Assembly (NCBI GenBank): GCA_023459095.1
Contig: JAEWVQ010000308.1
Location: 1-5,498 of the forward strand
Direction: 5' to 3'
Source of the DNA: Pseudomonadota bacterium
GTDB taxonomy: Bacteria > Pseudomonadota > Gammaproteobacteria > Burkholderiales > Rhodocyclaceae
Length of the DNA: 5,498 nt
Shown: piece after piece, positions 1 through 5,498 of the stretch
How the letters are laid out: the number at the start of each line of letters is the position of its first letter
Numbering within the stretch: position 1 is the stretch's first letter
Program-made: the position numbers and the translations under genes
Notes under the pieces: generated by a model
The model's input: only the letters and a program-made list of their open reading frames with translations
Databases searched by the model: none
Told to the model about the DNA's origin: nothing

Positions 1-157
1 ACTGGCCGAGGAGGTCGGCGGGGTCGAGGTCGGCGCGCGCGCTCTTGAGGGTGAGGGTGAAGTCGAACAGCGCGGAGAGCGCCTCGCGTCCGGCGAGCGC
101 GTCAAAGCGCAGCACCTCCGCGCCCAGTGGCGTGGTGACGTCTATCGTGCGGTTCAT
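1..157 (-). CDS. vgrG: Type VI secretion tip protein VgrG, N-terminal fragment
   Basis: This is the first 52 codons of a minus-strand gene that continues beyond the left edge. VgrG forms the trimeric spike at the tip of the type VI secretion tube and resembles the phage gp27/gp5 baseplate spike; the part seen here would be the beginning of the gp27-like base. Directly visible is a start at 157 followed by TPLGAEVLRFDALAGREALS (residues 9-28) and then LFDFTLTLKS (30-39) and DLLGQ (48-52). This matches the family pattern of a short beta strand, an L-x-F-x-x-L-x-G-x-E-x-LS core, an F-x-F strand and an acidic LLG segment. A purine-rich GGGAGAG lies about 10 bases upstream as a plausible ribosome binding site. 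The oxidoreductase gene upstream ends in a strong terminator, so vgrG probably has its own promoter in the AT-rich spacer. Whether it carries an effector domain, or is an orphan vgrG away from the main T6SS cluster, cannot be seen. Family assignment rests on the N-terminus only. Confidence 0.82.
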   Translation of the reverse strand, partial: MNRTIDVTTPLGAEVLRFDALAGREALSALFDFTLTLKSARADLDPADLLGQ

Positions 158-186
158 CGGAGGGGCTCTCCCGAAATCGAAACCGG

Positions 187-226
187 CGCACGATATCATG
201 CGTATAGCATTAAAATAAAATGCTAT
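187..226. promoter_or_regulatory. Paired inverted repeats in AT-rich island upstream of vgrG
   Basis: Two adjacent dyads lie 30-70 bases upstream of the vgrG start. The first (187-202) is a 16-base near-perfect palindrome centred on GATATC with one mismatched pair (191/198). The second is an 8-base perfect inverted repeat, ATAGCATT (204-211) and AATGCTAT (219-226), around a 7-base A/T spacer. The island is much more AT-rich than its surroundings, and on the minus strand it offers -10-like hexamers (for example TATACG and GATATC) without a convincing -35. Such dyads are typical of operators or other protein-binding sites at a promoter. The second could also form a weak RNA hairpin, but its stem is A/T-rich and no T-run follows, so termination is less likely. 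The regulator is unknown. Confidence 0.4.
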
Positions 227-272
227 TTGACTTCATGCGGCGCTTCGGCGGGTGTTGGAAAAAGACTGGGGC

Positions 273-303
273 AAAAAAAAACGGCGGAACCTGAGTTCCG
301 CCG
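273..303 (-). terminator. Rho-independent terminator of the oxidoreductase gene
   Basis: Read on the minus strand, a perfect 9-base-pair GC-rich stem (CGGCGGAAC, 295-303, pairing with GTTCCGCCG, 282-290) closes a 4-base loop (291-294). It is followed immediately by nine T residues (273-281). It begins 37 bases after the oxidoreductase stop codon at 341-343. The plus-strand side has no T-run after the stem, so it works in one direction only. It separates the oxidoreductase transcription unit from vgrG downstream. Confidence 0.93.
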
Positions 304-340
304 CTCTTGGGCTGCTTCGGGGGCGCCGGTGGCGCCTGCG

Positions 341-3300
341 TCACAGCAGTACGCGCTCGATGCCGCCGTTGTTGGCGCGGCTGACGTAATCCGGCAGCCA
401 GTTGTCGCCGAGCAGGTGTTTGGCGAGCTCGACCACGATGTAATCGGGCTCGACGCCGCCGGCGTCGTCGGCGTAGCGCGACAGGCCCTGCAGGCAGCTC
501 GGGCACGAGGTCAGGACCTTGACCTGCGCGCGGGCGTCGCCTTCGCGCAGGCGGGCGGCGCCCTTCTCGATTTCTTCCTGCTTGCGGAAGCGCACCTGGG
601 TGGAGATGTCCGGGCGCGCGACCGCCAGCGTGCCGGATTCGCCGCAGCAGCGATCGGACAGATCGACGCGCGTGCCCATCAGCTCGTTGGCCACCTTGAT
701 GCCGGAATGCACCTTCATCGGGGTGTGGCAGGGCTCGTGGTACATGTACTTCGTCCCCTGCACGCCGTCGAGCTTGACTCCTTTCTCCATCAGGTACTCG
801 TGGATGTCGAGCAGGCGGCAGCCCGGGAAGATCTTCTCGAACTCGTACTTCTGCAGCTGATCCATGCAGGTGCCGCAGGACACGATCACGGTCTTGATGT
901 CGAGGTAGTTCAGCGTGTTGGCGACGCGGTGGAAGAGCACGCGGTTGTCGGTGGTGATCTTCTGGCCCTTGTCTTCCTCGCCGGCTGCGGTCTGCGGGTA
1001 GCCGCAGCACAGGTAGCCCGGCGGCAGCACGGTCTGCGCGCCGACGTGGTAGAGCATGGCCTGGGTGGCGAGCCCGACCTGGCTGAACAGGCGCTCCGAG
1101 CCGCAGCCGGGGAAATAGAACACGGCTTCGGATTCGGGCGTCGATTTCTGCGGGTCGCGGATCACCGGGATGACCTTGTCGTCCTCGATGTCGAGCAGCG
1201 CGCGCGAGGTGCGCTTGGGCAGGTTGCCGGGCATCGGCTTGTTGATGAAGTGGATCACCTGTGCCTTGATCGGCGCCTTGCCCAGGGTGGCCGGCGGCGC
1301 CTTCACCTGCGGTTGCACCAGGCCGAGCGACTTGCCGACCTTGTGCGCGAAGCGCTGTGCCTTGTAGCCCCATTCGATCATGCCGGTGCGGATCAGCTTG
1401 ATCGTCGCCGGGTCCTTGATCGTCAGGAAGGCCATCGCCGCGGCCTTGCCGGGGTTGAACGACTTCTTGCCTTCCTTGCGCAGCAGGTTGCGCATCTTGA
1501 TCGAGACGTCGCCGAAGTCGATGTCCACCGGGCAGGGTTTCTCGCACTTGTGGCACACCGTGCAGTGGTCGGCGACGTCCTCGAACTCGGCCCAGTGCGC
1601 GAGCGACACCCCGCGCCGGGTCTGCTCTTCGTAGAGCATGGCCTCGATCAGCAGGGAGGTGGAGAGGATCTTGTTGCGCGGCGAATACAGCAGGTTGGCG
1701 CGCGGCACGTGGGTCGAGCACACCGGCTTGCACTTGCCGCAGCGCAGGCAGTCCTTGATGTCGTGGGCGATTTCGCCGATTTCGCTGCGCTCCATGATGA
1801 GCGATTCGTGGCCCATCAGGTTGAAGCTTGGCGTGTAGGCGTTGTCGAGGTTGCCGCCCTTCATCAGTTTGCCGCGGTTGAAGCGGCCGTCCGGATCGAC
1901 CTTGGCCTTGTAGGCCCAGAACGCGGCCATTTCCGCATCGGTGAGGTAGTCGAGCTTGGTGATGCCGATGCCGTGCTCGCCGGAGATCACGCCGTCGAGC
2001 GCGCGCGCCAGCGCCATGATGCGGTCGACCGCGCGGTTGGCGGTCTGCAGCATCTCGTAGTGGTCGGAGTTCACCGGGATGTTGGTATGCACGTTGCCGT
2101 CGCCGGCGTGCATGTGCAGGGCGACGAACACGCGCCCGCGCAGGACCTCGCGGTGGATCTCCTCGATGCGGGCGAGCACCGGGGCGAACAGGGTGCCGTC
2201 GAAGTCGCGCTTGAGCTGGCTGCGCAACTCCTTCTTCCACGAAATCCGCACGGAGTAGTCCTGCAGGCGGTGGAAGAGGCGCGGCTCCGCGGCGCGGTTG
2301 ATGAGCTCGCCGGCGTCGACGCCGTAGGCGGCGAACTGCGCTTCGGCTTCGGCCAGCGGCAGGTCGAGGTTGTCGAGCAGCCATTGCCAGCGCCGACGCA
2401 CCTCGGCGATGTGCTCGAGGGCGGCCTGACGGTGGTCGCCGATCAGGGTTTCGCGGTCGACGTCGGCGGCGTCCTTGATGTCGAGCGGCAGGTCGCCCTG
2501 CAGGAAGTCGCTGAGCGCATCGCACAGCTCGATCTTGTTCTTGGTCGACAGCTCGATGTTGATGCGCTCGATGCCGTCGCAGTAGTCGCCCATGCGCGGC
2601 AGCGGAATCACCACGTCCTCGTTCACCTTGAACGCGTTGGTGTGGCGGGAGATCGCCGCGGTGCGCGAACGCTCCAGCCAGAAGCGCTTCCTCTGCTCCG
2701 GCGACACCGCGATGAAGCCTTCGGCGCCGCGTGCGTTGGTCATGCGCACCATCTCCGACGCCGCAGCCATCACCGCGTTCTCGTCGAAGCCGACGACGTC
2801 GCCGATCAGCACCATCTTCGGGCGACCGTGGCGCTTGGCCTTGGTGGTGTAGCCCACCGCCTTCACGTAACGCTCGTCGAGGTGCTCCAGCCCGGCGAGC
2901 AGCACGCCGGCGGCGTTGCCCGCGCCGCCCGGCTTGAAGTAATCGGTGATCTCGACGATGGCCGGCACCGCCTCGCGCACCTGGCCGAAGAACTCCAGGC
3001 ACACGGTGCGGGTCACCGGCGGCATTTTGTGCAGCACCCAGCGCGCAGCGACGATGAGGCCGTCGGTGCCTTCCTTCTGCACGCCCGGAATGCCACCCAG
3101 GAACTTGTCGGTGACGTCCTTGCCGAGGCCGTCCTTGCGGCAGTGGGCACCGGGCATGGAGAGGATCTCCTCGCCCAGCGGCGCGTAAGTCACGCCGTCG
3201 AAGCGGCGCAGGCGGAAGCGCGCGGTGTGCTGCTCGTGGATCTTGCCGAAATTGTGGTCGAGGCGCTCGACTTCGAGCCAGTTGCCGTCGGGCGTGACCA

Positions 3301-4213
3301 TCTTCCACCACGCCAGGTTGTCGAGCGCGGTGCCCCACAGCACCGCTTTCTTGCCGCCCGCGTTCATCGCGATGTTGCCGCCGACACAGGAGGCGCTCGC
3401 CGAGGTCGGGTCGACCGCGAACACGCGCCCGGCCAGCCCCGCGGCTTCGGCGACGCGTTCGGTGACCACGCCGGCACCGGTGCGGATGGTGGCGTAGGGC
3501 GAAGCCATCGGCTTGCCGTCGGCGTCGGGCAGCACCATCTCCTCGACATTGCCGAGGGCGATCAGCTTTTCGGTGTTGATCACCACCGAATTGGCATCGA
3601 GCGGCACGGCGCCGCCGGTGTAGCCGGTGCCGCCGCCGCGCGGGATGATGGTCATCCCCAGTTCGATACAGGCGCGCACCAGCGGCGCCATTTCCTCTTC
3701 GGTGTCCGGATACAGCACCACGAACGGGTACTCGACGCGCCAGTCGGTAGCGTCGGTGACGTGGGCGACGCGGGCATGGCCGTCGAAGCAGATGTTGTCG
3801 CGGCGGGTGAGGCGGCCGAGCGCCTTCAGCACCGAGCGGCGCTTGCGCTCGGTGTCGTAAAACCAGCGCTCGAAGTCGGCCACCGCTTCGCGCGCACGGG
3901 CGATCAGCAGGGCGACGCGGTCGTTGCCCTGGCGGCGCTTCTCGACTTCGGTGACGCGATGGTTGAGCGCGCCGATCAGTGCGGCACGGCGTTCGCGGCT
4001 GGCGAGAAGGTCATCCTCGAGATAGGGATTGCGCCGCACCACCCAGATGTCGCCCAGCACTTCGTACAGCATGCGCGCGGAGCGGCCGGTGACGCGCTCG
4101 GTGCGCAACTCGTCGAGGGTGGCCCACGCGTCGGCGCCGAGCAGGCGGATGACGATCTCGCGGTCGGAGAACGAGGTGTAGTTGTACGGAATTTCGCGCA
4201 GGCGTTGGGTCAT
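341..4213 (-). CDS. DUF3683 FAD/Fe-S fusion oxidoreductase (GlcD-GlcF-like, probable D-2-hydroxy-acid dehydrogenase)
   Basis: A 1290-aa protein without signal peptide or membrane segment, expected to be cytoplasmic or peripheral at the membrane. Domains in order: DUF3683 region (about 1-140, opening with REIPYNYTSFSDREI); FAD-binding domain of the VAO/GlcD type (about 158-400), with GGGTGYTGG at 193-201, GGNIAMNAGG at 278-287 and KEGTDGLIV at 380-388; FAD-oxidase C-terminal cap (to about 775), with HMHAGDGNVH at 700-709 and SGEHGIG at 744-750; two [4Fe-4S] ferredoxin motifs, CxxCxxCxxxC at C822/825/828/832 and C884/887/890/894; and two CCG domains, with C1037, CCG at 1069-1071 and CGTC at 1113-1116, then C1162, CCG at 1189-1191 and CPSC at 1237-1240. 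All cofactor ligands look intact. Known relatives (glycolate oxidase GlcDF, YdiJ-type proteins, D-lactate dehydrogenases) oxidise 2-hydroxy acids and reduce a quinone or other carrier; the exact substrate here is unknown. The start at 4213 was chosen because MTQRLREIPYNY is the usual family beginning. An in-frame ATG at 4273 adds 20 unlike residues and overlaps promoter-like AT-rich sequence (TAGATT/TAAAAT near 4249-4259). The ribosome binding site is weak. Confidence 0.93.
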   Translation of the reverse strand: MTQRLREIPYNYTSFSDREIVIRLLGADAWATLDELRTERVTGRSARMLYEVLGDIWVVRRNPYLEDDLLASRERRAALIGALNHRVTEVEKRRQGNDRVALLIARAREAVADFERWFYDTERKRRSVLKALGRLTRRDNICFDGHARVAHVTDATDWRVEYPFVVLYPDTEEEMAPLVRACIELGMTIIPRGGGTGYTGGAVPLDANSVVINTEKLIALGNVEEMVLPDADGKPMASPYATIRTGAGVVTERVAEAAGLAGRVFAVDPTSASASCVGGNIAMNAGGKKAVLWGTALDNLAWWKMVTPDGNWLEVERLDHNFGKIHEQHTARFRLRRFDGVTYAPLGEEILSMPGAHCRKDGLGKDVTDKFLGGIPGVQKEGTDGLIVAARWVLHKMPPVTRTVCLEFFGQVREAVPAIVEITDYFKPGGAGNAAGVLLAGLEHLDERYVKAVGYTTKAKRHGRPKMVLIGDVVGFDENAVMAAASEMVRMTNARGAEGFIAVSPEQRKRFWLERSRTAAISRHTNAFKVNEDVVIPLPRMGDYCDGIERINIELSTKNKIELCDALSDFLQGDLPLDIKDAADVDRETLIGDHRQAALEHIAEVRRRWQWLLDNLDLPLAEAEAQFAAYGVDAGELINRAAEPRLFHRLQDYSVRISWKKELRSQLKRDFDGTLFAPVLARIEEIHREVLRGRVFVALHMHAGDGNVHTNIPVNSDHYEMLQTANRAVDRIMALARALDGVISGEHGIGITKLDYLTDAEMAAFWAYKAKVDPDGRFNRGKLMKGGNLDNAYTPSFNLMGHESLIMERSEIGEIAHDIKDCLRCGKCKPVCSTHVPRANLLYSPRNKILSTSLLIEAMLYEEQTRRGVSLAHWAEFEDVADHCTVCHKCEKPCPVDIDFGDVSIKMRNLLRKEGKKSFNPGKAAAMAFLTIKDPATIKLIRTGMIEWGYKAQRFAHKVGKSLGLVQPQVKAPPATLGKAPIKAQVIHFINKPMPGNLPKRTSRALLDIEDDKVIPVIRDPQKSTPESEAVFYFPGCGSERLFSQVGLATQAMLYHVGAQTVLPPGYLCCGYPQTAAGEEDKGQKITTDNRVLFHRVANTLNYLDIKTVIVSCGTCMDQLQKYEFEKIFPGCRLLDIHEYLMEKGVKLDGVQGTKYMYHEPCHTPMKVHSGIKVANELMGTRVDLSDRCCGESGTLAVARPDISTQVRFRKQEEIEKGAARLREGDARAQVKVLTSCPSCLQGLSRYADDAGGVEPDYIVVELAKHLLGDNWLPDYVSRANNGGIERVLL

Positions 4214-4328
4214 CGGAGCACCGTGTAACTGCTGCAGGGAAACACGCGATTTTAATCTACCGCAGTGCAACACGCAGCAAGAATCAAGACCTTATGCAGA
4301 GTGGGGGATCATCGTGGGGGCGCGTGCC

Positions 4329-4366
4329 AACCCTGTGTGGTGGACGCCGTCGGCGTCGGCAGGGTT
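4329..4366 (-). terminator. Nested hairpin after the rid gene, possible weak terminator
   Basis: An outer 7-base-pair stem (AACCCTG, 4329-4335, with CAGGGTT, 4360-4366) encloses an inner 6-base-pair stem (GACGCC, 4343-4348, with GGCGTC, 4352-4357) on a 3-base loop. It starts 18 bases downstream of the rid stop codon and lies in the leader side of the large oxidoreductase gene. No T-run follows on either strand, so it is not a classic intrinsic terminator. It could be a transcript-stabilising or pausing structure, or chance pairing in GC-rich sequence. Confidence 0.3.
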
Positions 4367-4384
4367 CCGCCTGCGCCCGGCGCC

Positions 4385-4738
4385 TCAGCGCGTGGCCGCG
4401 GTCAGCGCGATCTCGATGCGCCAGCCCGGACGCGCCAGCCCGGCGACCTTGACGCAGGCGCGCGCCGGGGCGCTGCCCGGCGGCAGCCACGCATCCCACA
4501 CCGTGTTCATGCCGTCGTAGTCGGCGAGATCGGTCAGATAAACGGTCGCCATCAGCACGCGCGACTTGTCGCTGCCCGCCGCGACGAGCTGGCGTTCGAG
4601 GCTGGAGAGCACCTCCAGGGTCTGCTGGCCGATCGCGGAGTCGGTACTGGACGGGACCTCGACGATGTACACCACGCCGTTGTGGACGACGGCGTCGGAA
4701 AAGCGGGCGGTGGTGCCGTGGCGCTGAATCTGGGACAT
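4385..4738 (-). CDS. YoaB-like RidA/YjgF/UK114 family protein
   Basis: A 117-aa cytosolic protein of the Rid family, whose founding member hydrolyses reactive enamine/imine intermediates made by PLP enzymes; members are normally trimers with active sites between subunits. The whole length matches the family, and from memory it is closest to the short E. coli YoaB type: FSDAVVHNGVVY (13-24), a central helix with a G-S-x-K-S turn (55-59), ATVYLTDLADYDGMN (64-78), VWDAW (80-84), then PARACVKVAG (91-100) and WRIEIALTA (106-114). Arg93 corresponds to the substrate-carboxylate arginine of RidA (Arg105 in E. coli) and Glu109 to its conserved glutamate (Glu120). The S-G-Q motif of classic RidA is replaced by V26-E27-V28, so deaminase activity of the RidA kind is uncertain. 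The start at 4738 aligns with family N-termini; an upstream in-frame ATG at 4831 would add 31 Arg/Ala-rich residues and is rejected. A TATACT hexamer at 4772-4777 could be its -10, without a good -35. There is no clear ribosome binding site. Confidence 0.92.
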   Translation of the reverse strand: MSQIQRHGTTARFSDAVVHNGVVYIVEVPSSTDSAIGQQTLEVLSSLERQLVAAGSDKSRVLMATVYLTDLADYDGMNTVWDAWLPPGSAPARACVKVAGLARPGWRIEIALTAATR

Positions 4739-4846
4739 GGCGTTGCGTGTGCGAAAGGCGAAAAGGAGCCGAGTATAGGCCACAAGCGCGCCGCCGGCCG
4801 ACCGTGCGTACCGCGAGCGCGCGCTGCGCACCGGAGAGGGAGCGGC

Positions 4847-5263
4847 TCAGCCGAGCAGCCAGGCCAGCACGGCATAGCGCAGGCCCTTGCCGAGCGCCAT
4901 CCACAGCACGCACGCCGCCCACGGCAGGCGCAGCACCCCGGCGGCGGCGCACAGCGCGTCGCCGATCAGCGGCACCCACGACAGCAGCAGGCTGACGCTG
5001 CCCCAGCGGCGGACGTGGTCGAGGCGTGGCGGCATCTCCTTGCGCGGCAGCAGGCGGGCGAGCAGGTAGGTGCTCAGGCCGCCCAGGGTGTTGCCCACGG
5101 TCGCGACCAGCAGCGCGGCACCCGCCGCTTCCGGGCGGTTGAGCAGCACCGCGGCGAACACCGCCTCGGAGCCGCCGGGCAGCAGGGTGGCGGCGAGAAA
5201 GGACGACGCCGCGAGCCCGGCAAGATCGAGGGGCAGGCCGGGGAAGAGGGTCGTCGGGCTCAT
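4847..5263 (-). CDS. yqaA: YqaA family (DedA/SNARE-associated-like) inner membrane protein
   Basis: A 138-aa hydrophobic protein resembling E. coli YqaA in length and motif order. Visible family signatures are SSFLAATLLPGGSE (20-33), a GNTLGG turn (57-62), a short basic loop (about 70-86, RKEMPPRLDHVRR), LSWVPLIGD (94-102) and GKGLRY (125-130). Hydrophobic stretches at about 14-40, 46-72, 88-112 and 114-137 suggest around four membrane-spanning or re-entrant segments. The conserved LLPG-x-SE and P-x-x-GD elements resemble the re-entrant-loop motifs of the DedA superfamily, some members of which move lipids or couple to the proton motive force; no activity is established for YqaA itself, so no substrate is claimed. 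The start at 5263 is supported by GAGGAG at 5274-5279, 10 bases upstream. It is divergent from the psiF-like gene and lies 108 bases ahead of the rid gene on the same strand. Confidence 0.88.
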   Translation of the reverse strand: MSPTTLFPGLPLDLAGLAASSFLAATLLPGGSEAVFAAVLLNRPEAAGAALLVATVGNTLGGLSTYLLARLLPRKEMPPRLDHVRRWGSVSLLLSWVPLIGDALCAAAGVLRLPWAACVLWMALGKGLRYAVLAWLLG

Positions 5264-5300
5264 CGCGGCGCGGCTCCTCGGGGAGGTGCGAAAGTTGTCC

Positions 5301-5329
5301 TTGAATGCGTTATGGGTATGACATATAAA
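5301..5329 (+). promoter_or_regulatory. Sigma70-type promoter of the psiF-like gene
   Basis: TTGAAT (5301-5306) and TATAAA (5324-5329) are separated by exactly 17 bases, each a good match to the TTGACA/TATAAT consensus. They sit in a locally AT-rich stretch 34 bases upstream of the plus-strand start codon at 5363, leaving room for a short leader containing the strong ribosome binding site. Confidence 0.65.
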
Positions 5330-5336
5330 AATTCAA
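5309..5336 (-). promoter_or_regulatory. Possible opposing promoter for the yqaA gene
   Basis: On the minus strand TTGAAT (5331-5336) is followed after 16 bases by CATAAC (5309-5314), a weaker -10 match. It would overlap the plus-strand promoter almost completely and transcribe yqaA with a leader of roughly 40 bases. The -35 is good and the -10 is mediocre, so this is tentative. Confidence 0.3.
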
Positions 5337-5349
5337 AAACGTCTTTCAC

Positions 5350-5357
5350 GGAGGAGG
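5350..5357 (+). promoter_or_regulatory. Strong ribosome binding site of the psiF-like gene
   Basis: GGAGGAGG sits 5 bases before the ATG at 5363, a near-ideal Shine-Dalgarno sequence. It fixes the start codon over the internal ATGs at codons 9 and 12, and is much stronger than the sites of the other genes in the window. Confidence 0.85.
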
Positions 5358-5362
5358 TCGCC

Positions 5363-5498
5363 ATGCGCAAACGGTCGGTTGTCGGTATGCTCGCCATGCT
5401 TTCCATCGCTTTCCCGCCGCTCGAGGCATTCGCCAATCCACAGCACGAGCGGATGAAGCAGTGCAACCAGGACGCGCGCGAGAAGGCCTTGAAGGGTG
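5363..5498 (+). CDS. psiF: Secreted PsiF-repeat family protein, N-terminal fragment
   Basis: The first 45 codons of a plus-strand gene cut by the right edge. A typical Sec signal peptide is visible: basic MRKR, a hydrophobic core at about 6-20 and an A-F-A cleavage site with probable cutting after residue 24. The mature start then reads QHERMKQCNQDAREKALKG (27-45). This matches the opening of the PsiF repeat (Q-x-x-RM-x-x-C-N-x-x-A-x-x-x-x-LKG), which in complete proteins continues with a second cysteine and often occurs twice. PsiF is named for phosphate-starvation induction in E. coli; its function is unknown and it is predicted to be periplasmic. A strong promoter and ribosome binding site precede it. 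No full Pho box is apparent, so phosphate control is not demonstrated here. The number of repeats cannot be seen. Confidence 0.85.
   Translation, partial: MRKRSVVGMLAMLSIAFPPLEAFANPQHERMKQCNQDAREKALKG

Noticed and set aside
210..3338. A 1042-codon open frame in another minus-strand frame
   Set aside because: An extremely Arg/Pro/Ala/Gly/His-rich translation without motifs, which overlaps the oxidoreductase gene in a different frame and runs through the terminator; a GC-driven artefact.
227..4228. A 1333-codon open frame on the plus strand, antisense to the oxidoreductase gene
   Set aside because: Its translation is low-complexity (rich in Ala, Val, His, Asp, Arg, Gly) and shows no recognisable domain. 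It is the expected mirror of a high-GC gene with G/C at third positions, while the minus frame has clear, ordered family motifs.
4214..4273. A 20-residue N-terminal extension of the oxidoreductase from the ATG at 4273
   Set aside because: The extra residues are unlike the family, the sequence contains promoter-like AT-rich hexamers, and MTQRLREIPYNY at 4213 is the usual start of DUF3683 proteins.
4739..4831. A 31-residue N-terminal extension of the Rid protein from the ATG at 4831
   Set aside because: The extension is Arg/Ala-rich and unlike Rid proteins, which begin close to the first beta strand as the 4738 start does.
4780..4846. Possible terminator hairpin after yqaA
   Set aside because: Only short, bulged GC pairings are visible and no T-run follows on the minus strand, so it is not distinguishable from chance in this base composition.
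4284..4979. A 231-codon minus-strand frame spanning the rid gene and part of yqaA
   Set aside because: Arg-rich, motif-free translation that overlaps two well-supported genes in the wrong frame.
5260..5466. A 68-codon minus-strand frame opposite the psiF-like gene
   Set aside because: It is antisense to a well-supported signal peptide and PsiF-repeat start with an excellent ribosome binding site, and shows no family features.

Overview
The window is GC-rich, with strong G/C preference at third codon positions. Its protein families (a DUF3683-containing fused FAD/Fe-S oxidoreductase, a YoaB-like Rid protein, a YqaA-type membrane protein, a PsiF-repeat protein and a type VI secretion VgrG) suggest a betaproteobacterium, plausibly of the Azoarcus/Thauera/Aromatoleum kind. 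That placement is an inference from families and base composition; there is no rRNA or other phylogenetic marker here.

Layout from left to right: (1) the N-terminal part of a minus-strand vgrG runs off the left edge (1-157). (2) A short intergenic stretch (158-340) holds an AT-rich island with two inverted repeats just upstream of vgrG, then a textbook intrinsic terminator that ends the next gene. (3) One very long minus-strand gene (341-4213, 1290 aa) encodes a multidomain oxidoreductase: an N-terminal DUF3683 region, a GlcD-like FAD domain with its C-terminal cap, a 2x[4Fe-4S] ferredoxin domain and two CCG (HdrB/GlcF-like) domains. (4) A 117-aa YoaB-like member of the RidA/YjgF family (4385-4738, minus). 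(5) A 138-aa YqaA/DedA-like membrane protein (4847-5263, minus). (6) A divergent intergenic region with face-to-face promoter-like elements, then the start of a plus-strand gene for a secreted PsiF-repeat protein (5363 to the right edge).

The yqaA, rid and oxidoreductase genes point the same way but are separated by 108 and 171 bases, so they are a loose co-directional set rather than a tight operon. The oxidoreductase probably oxidises a D-2-hydroxy acid and passes electrons through its Fe-S clusters to an unidentified acceptor. The Rid protein may neutralise reactive imine/enamine intermediates. No direct pathway link between them can be shown from the sequence. The vgrG gene is insulated from the oxidoreductase by the terminator. 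I found no CRISPR array, insertion sequence, tRNA or rRNA, and nothing that amounts to a clearly undescribed system. The least explained items are the substrate of the large fusion oxidoreductase and the paired inverted repeats in front of vgrG.
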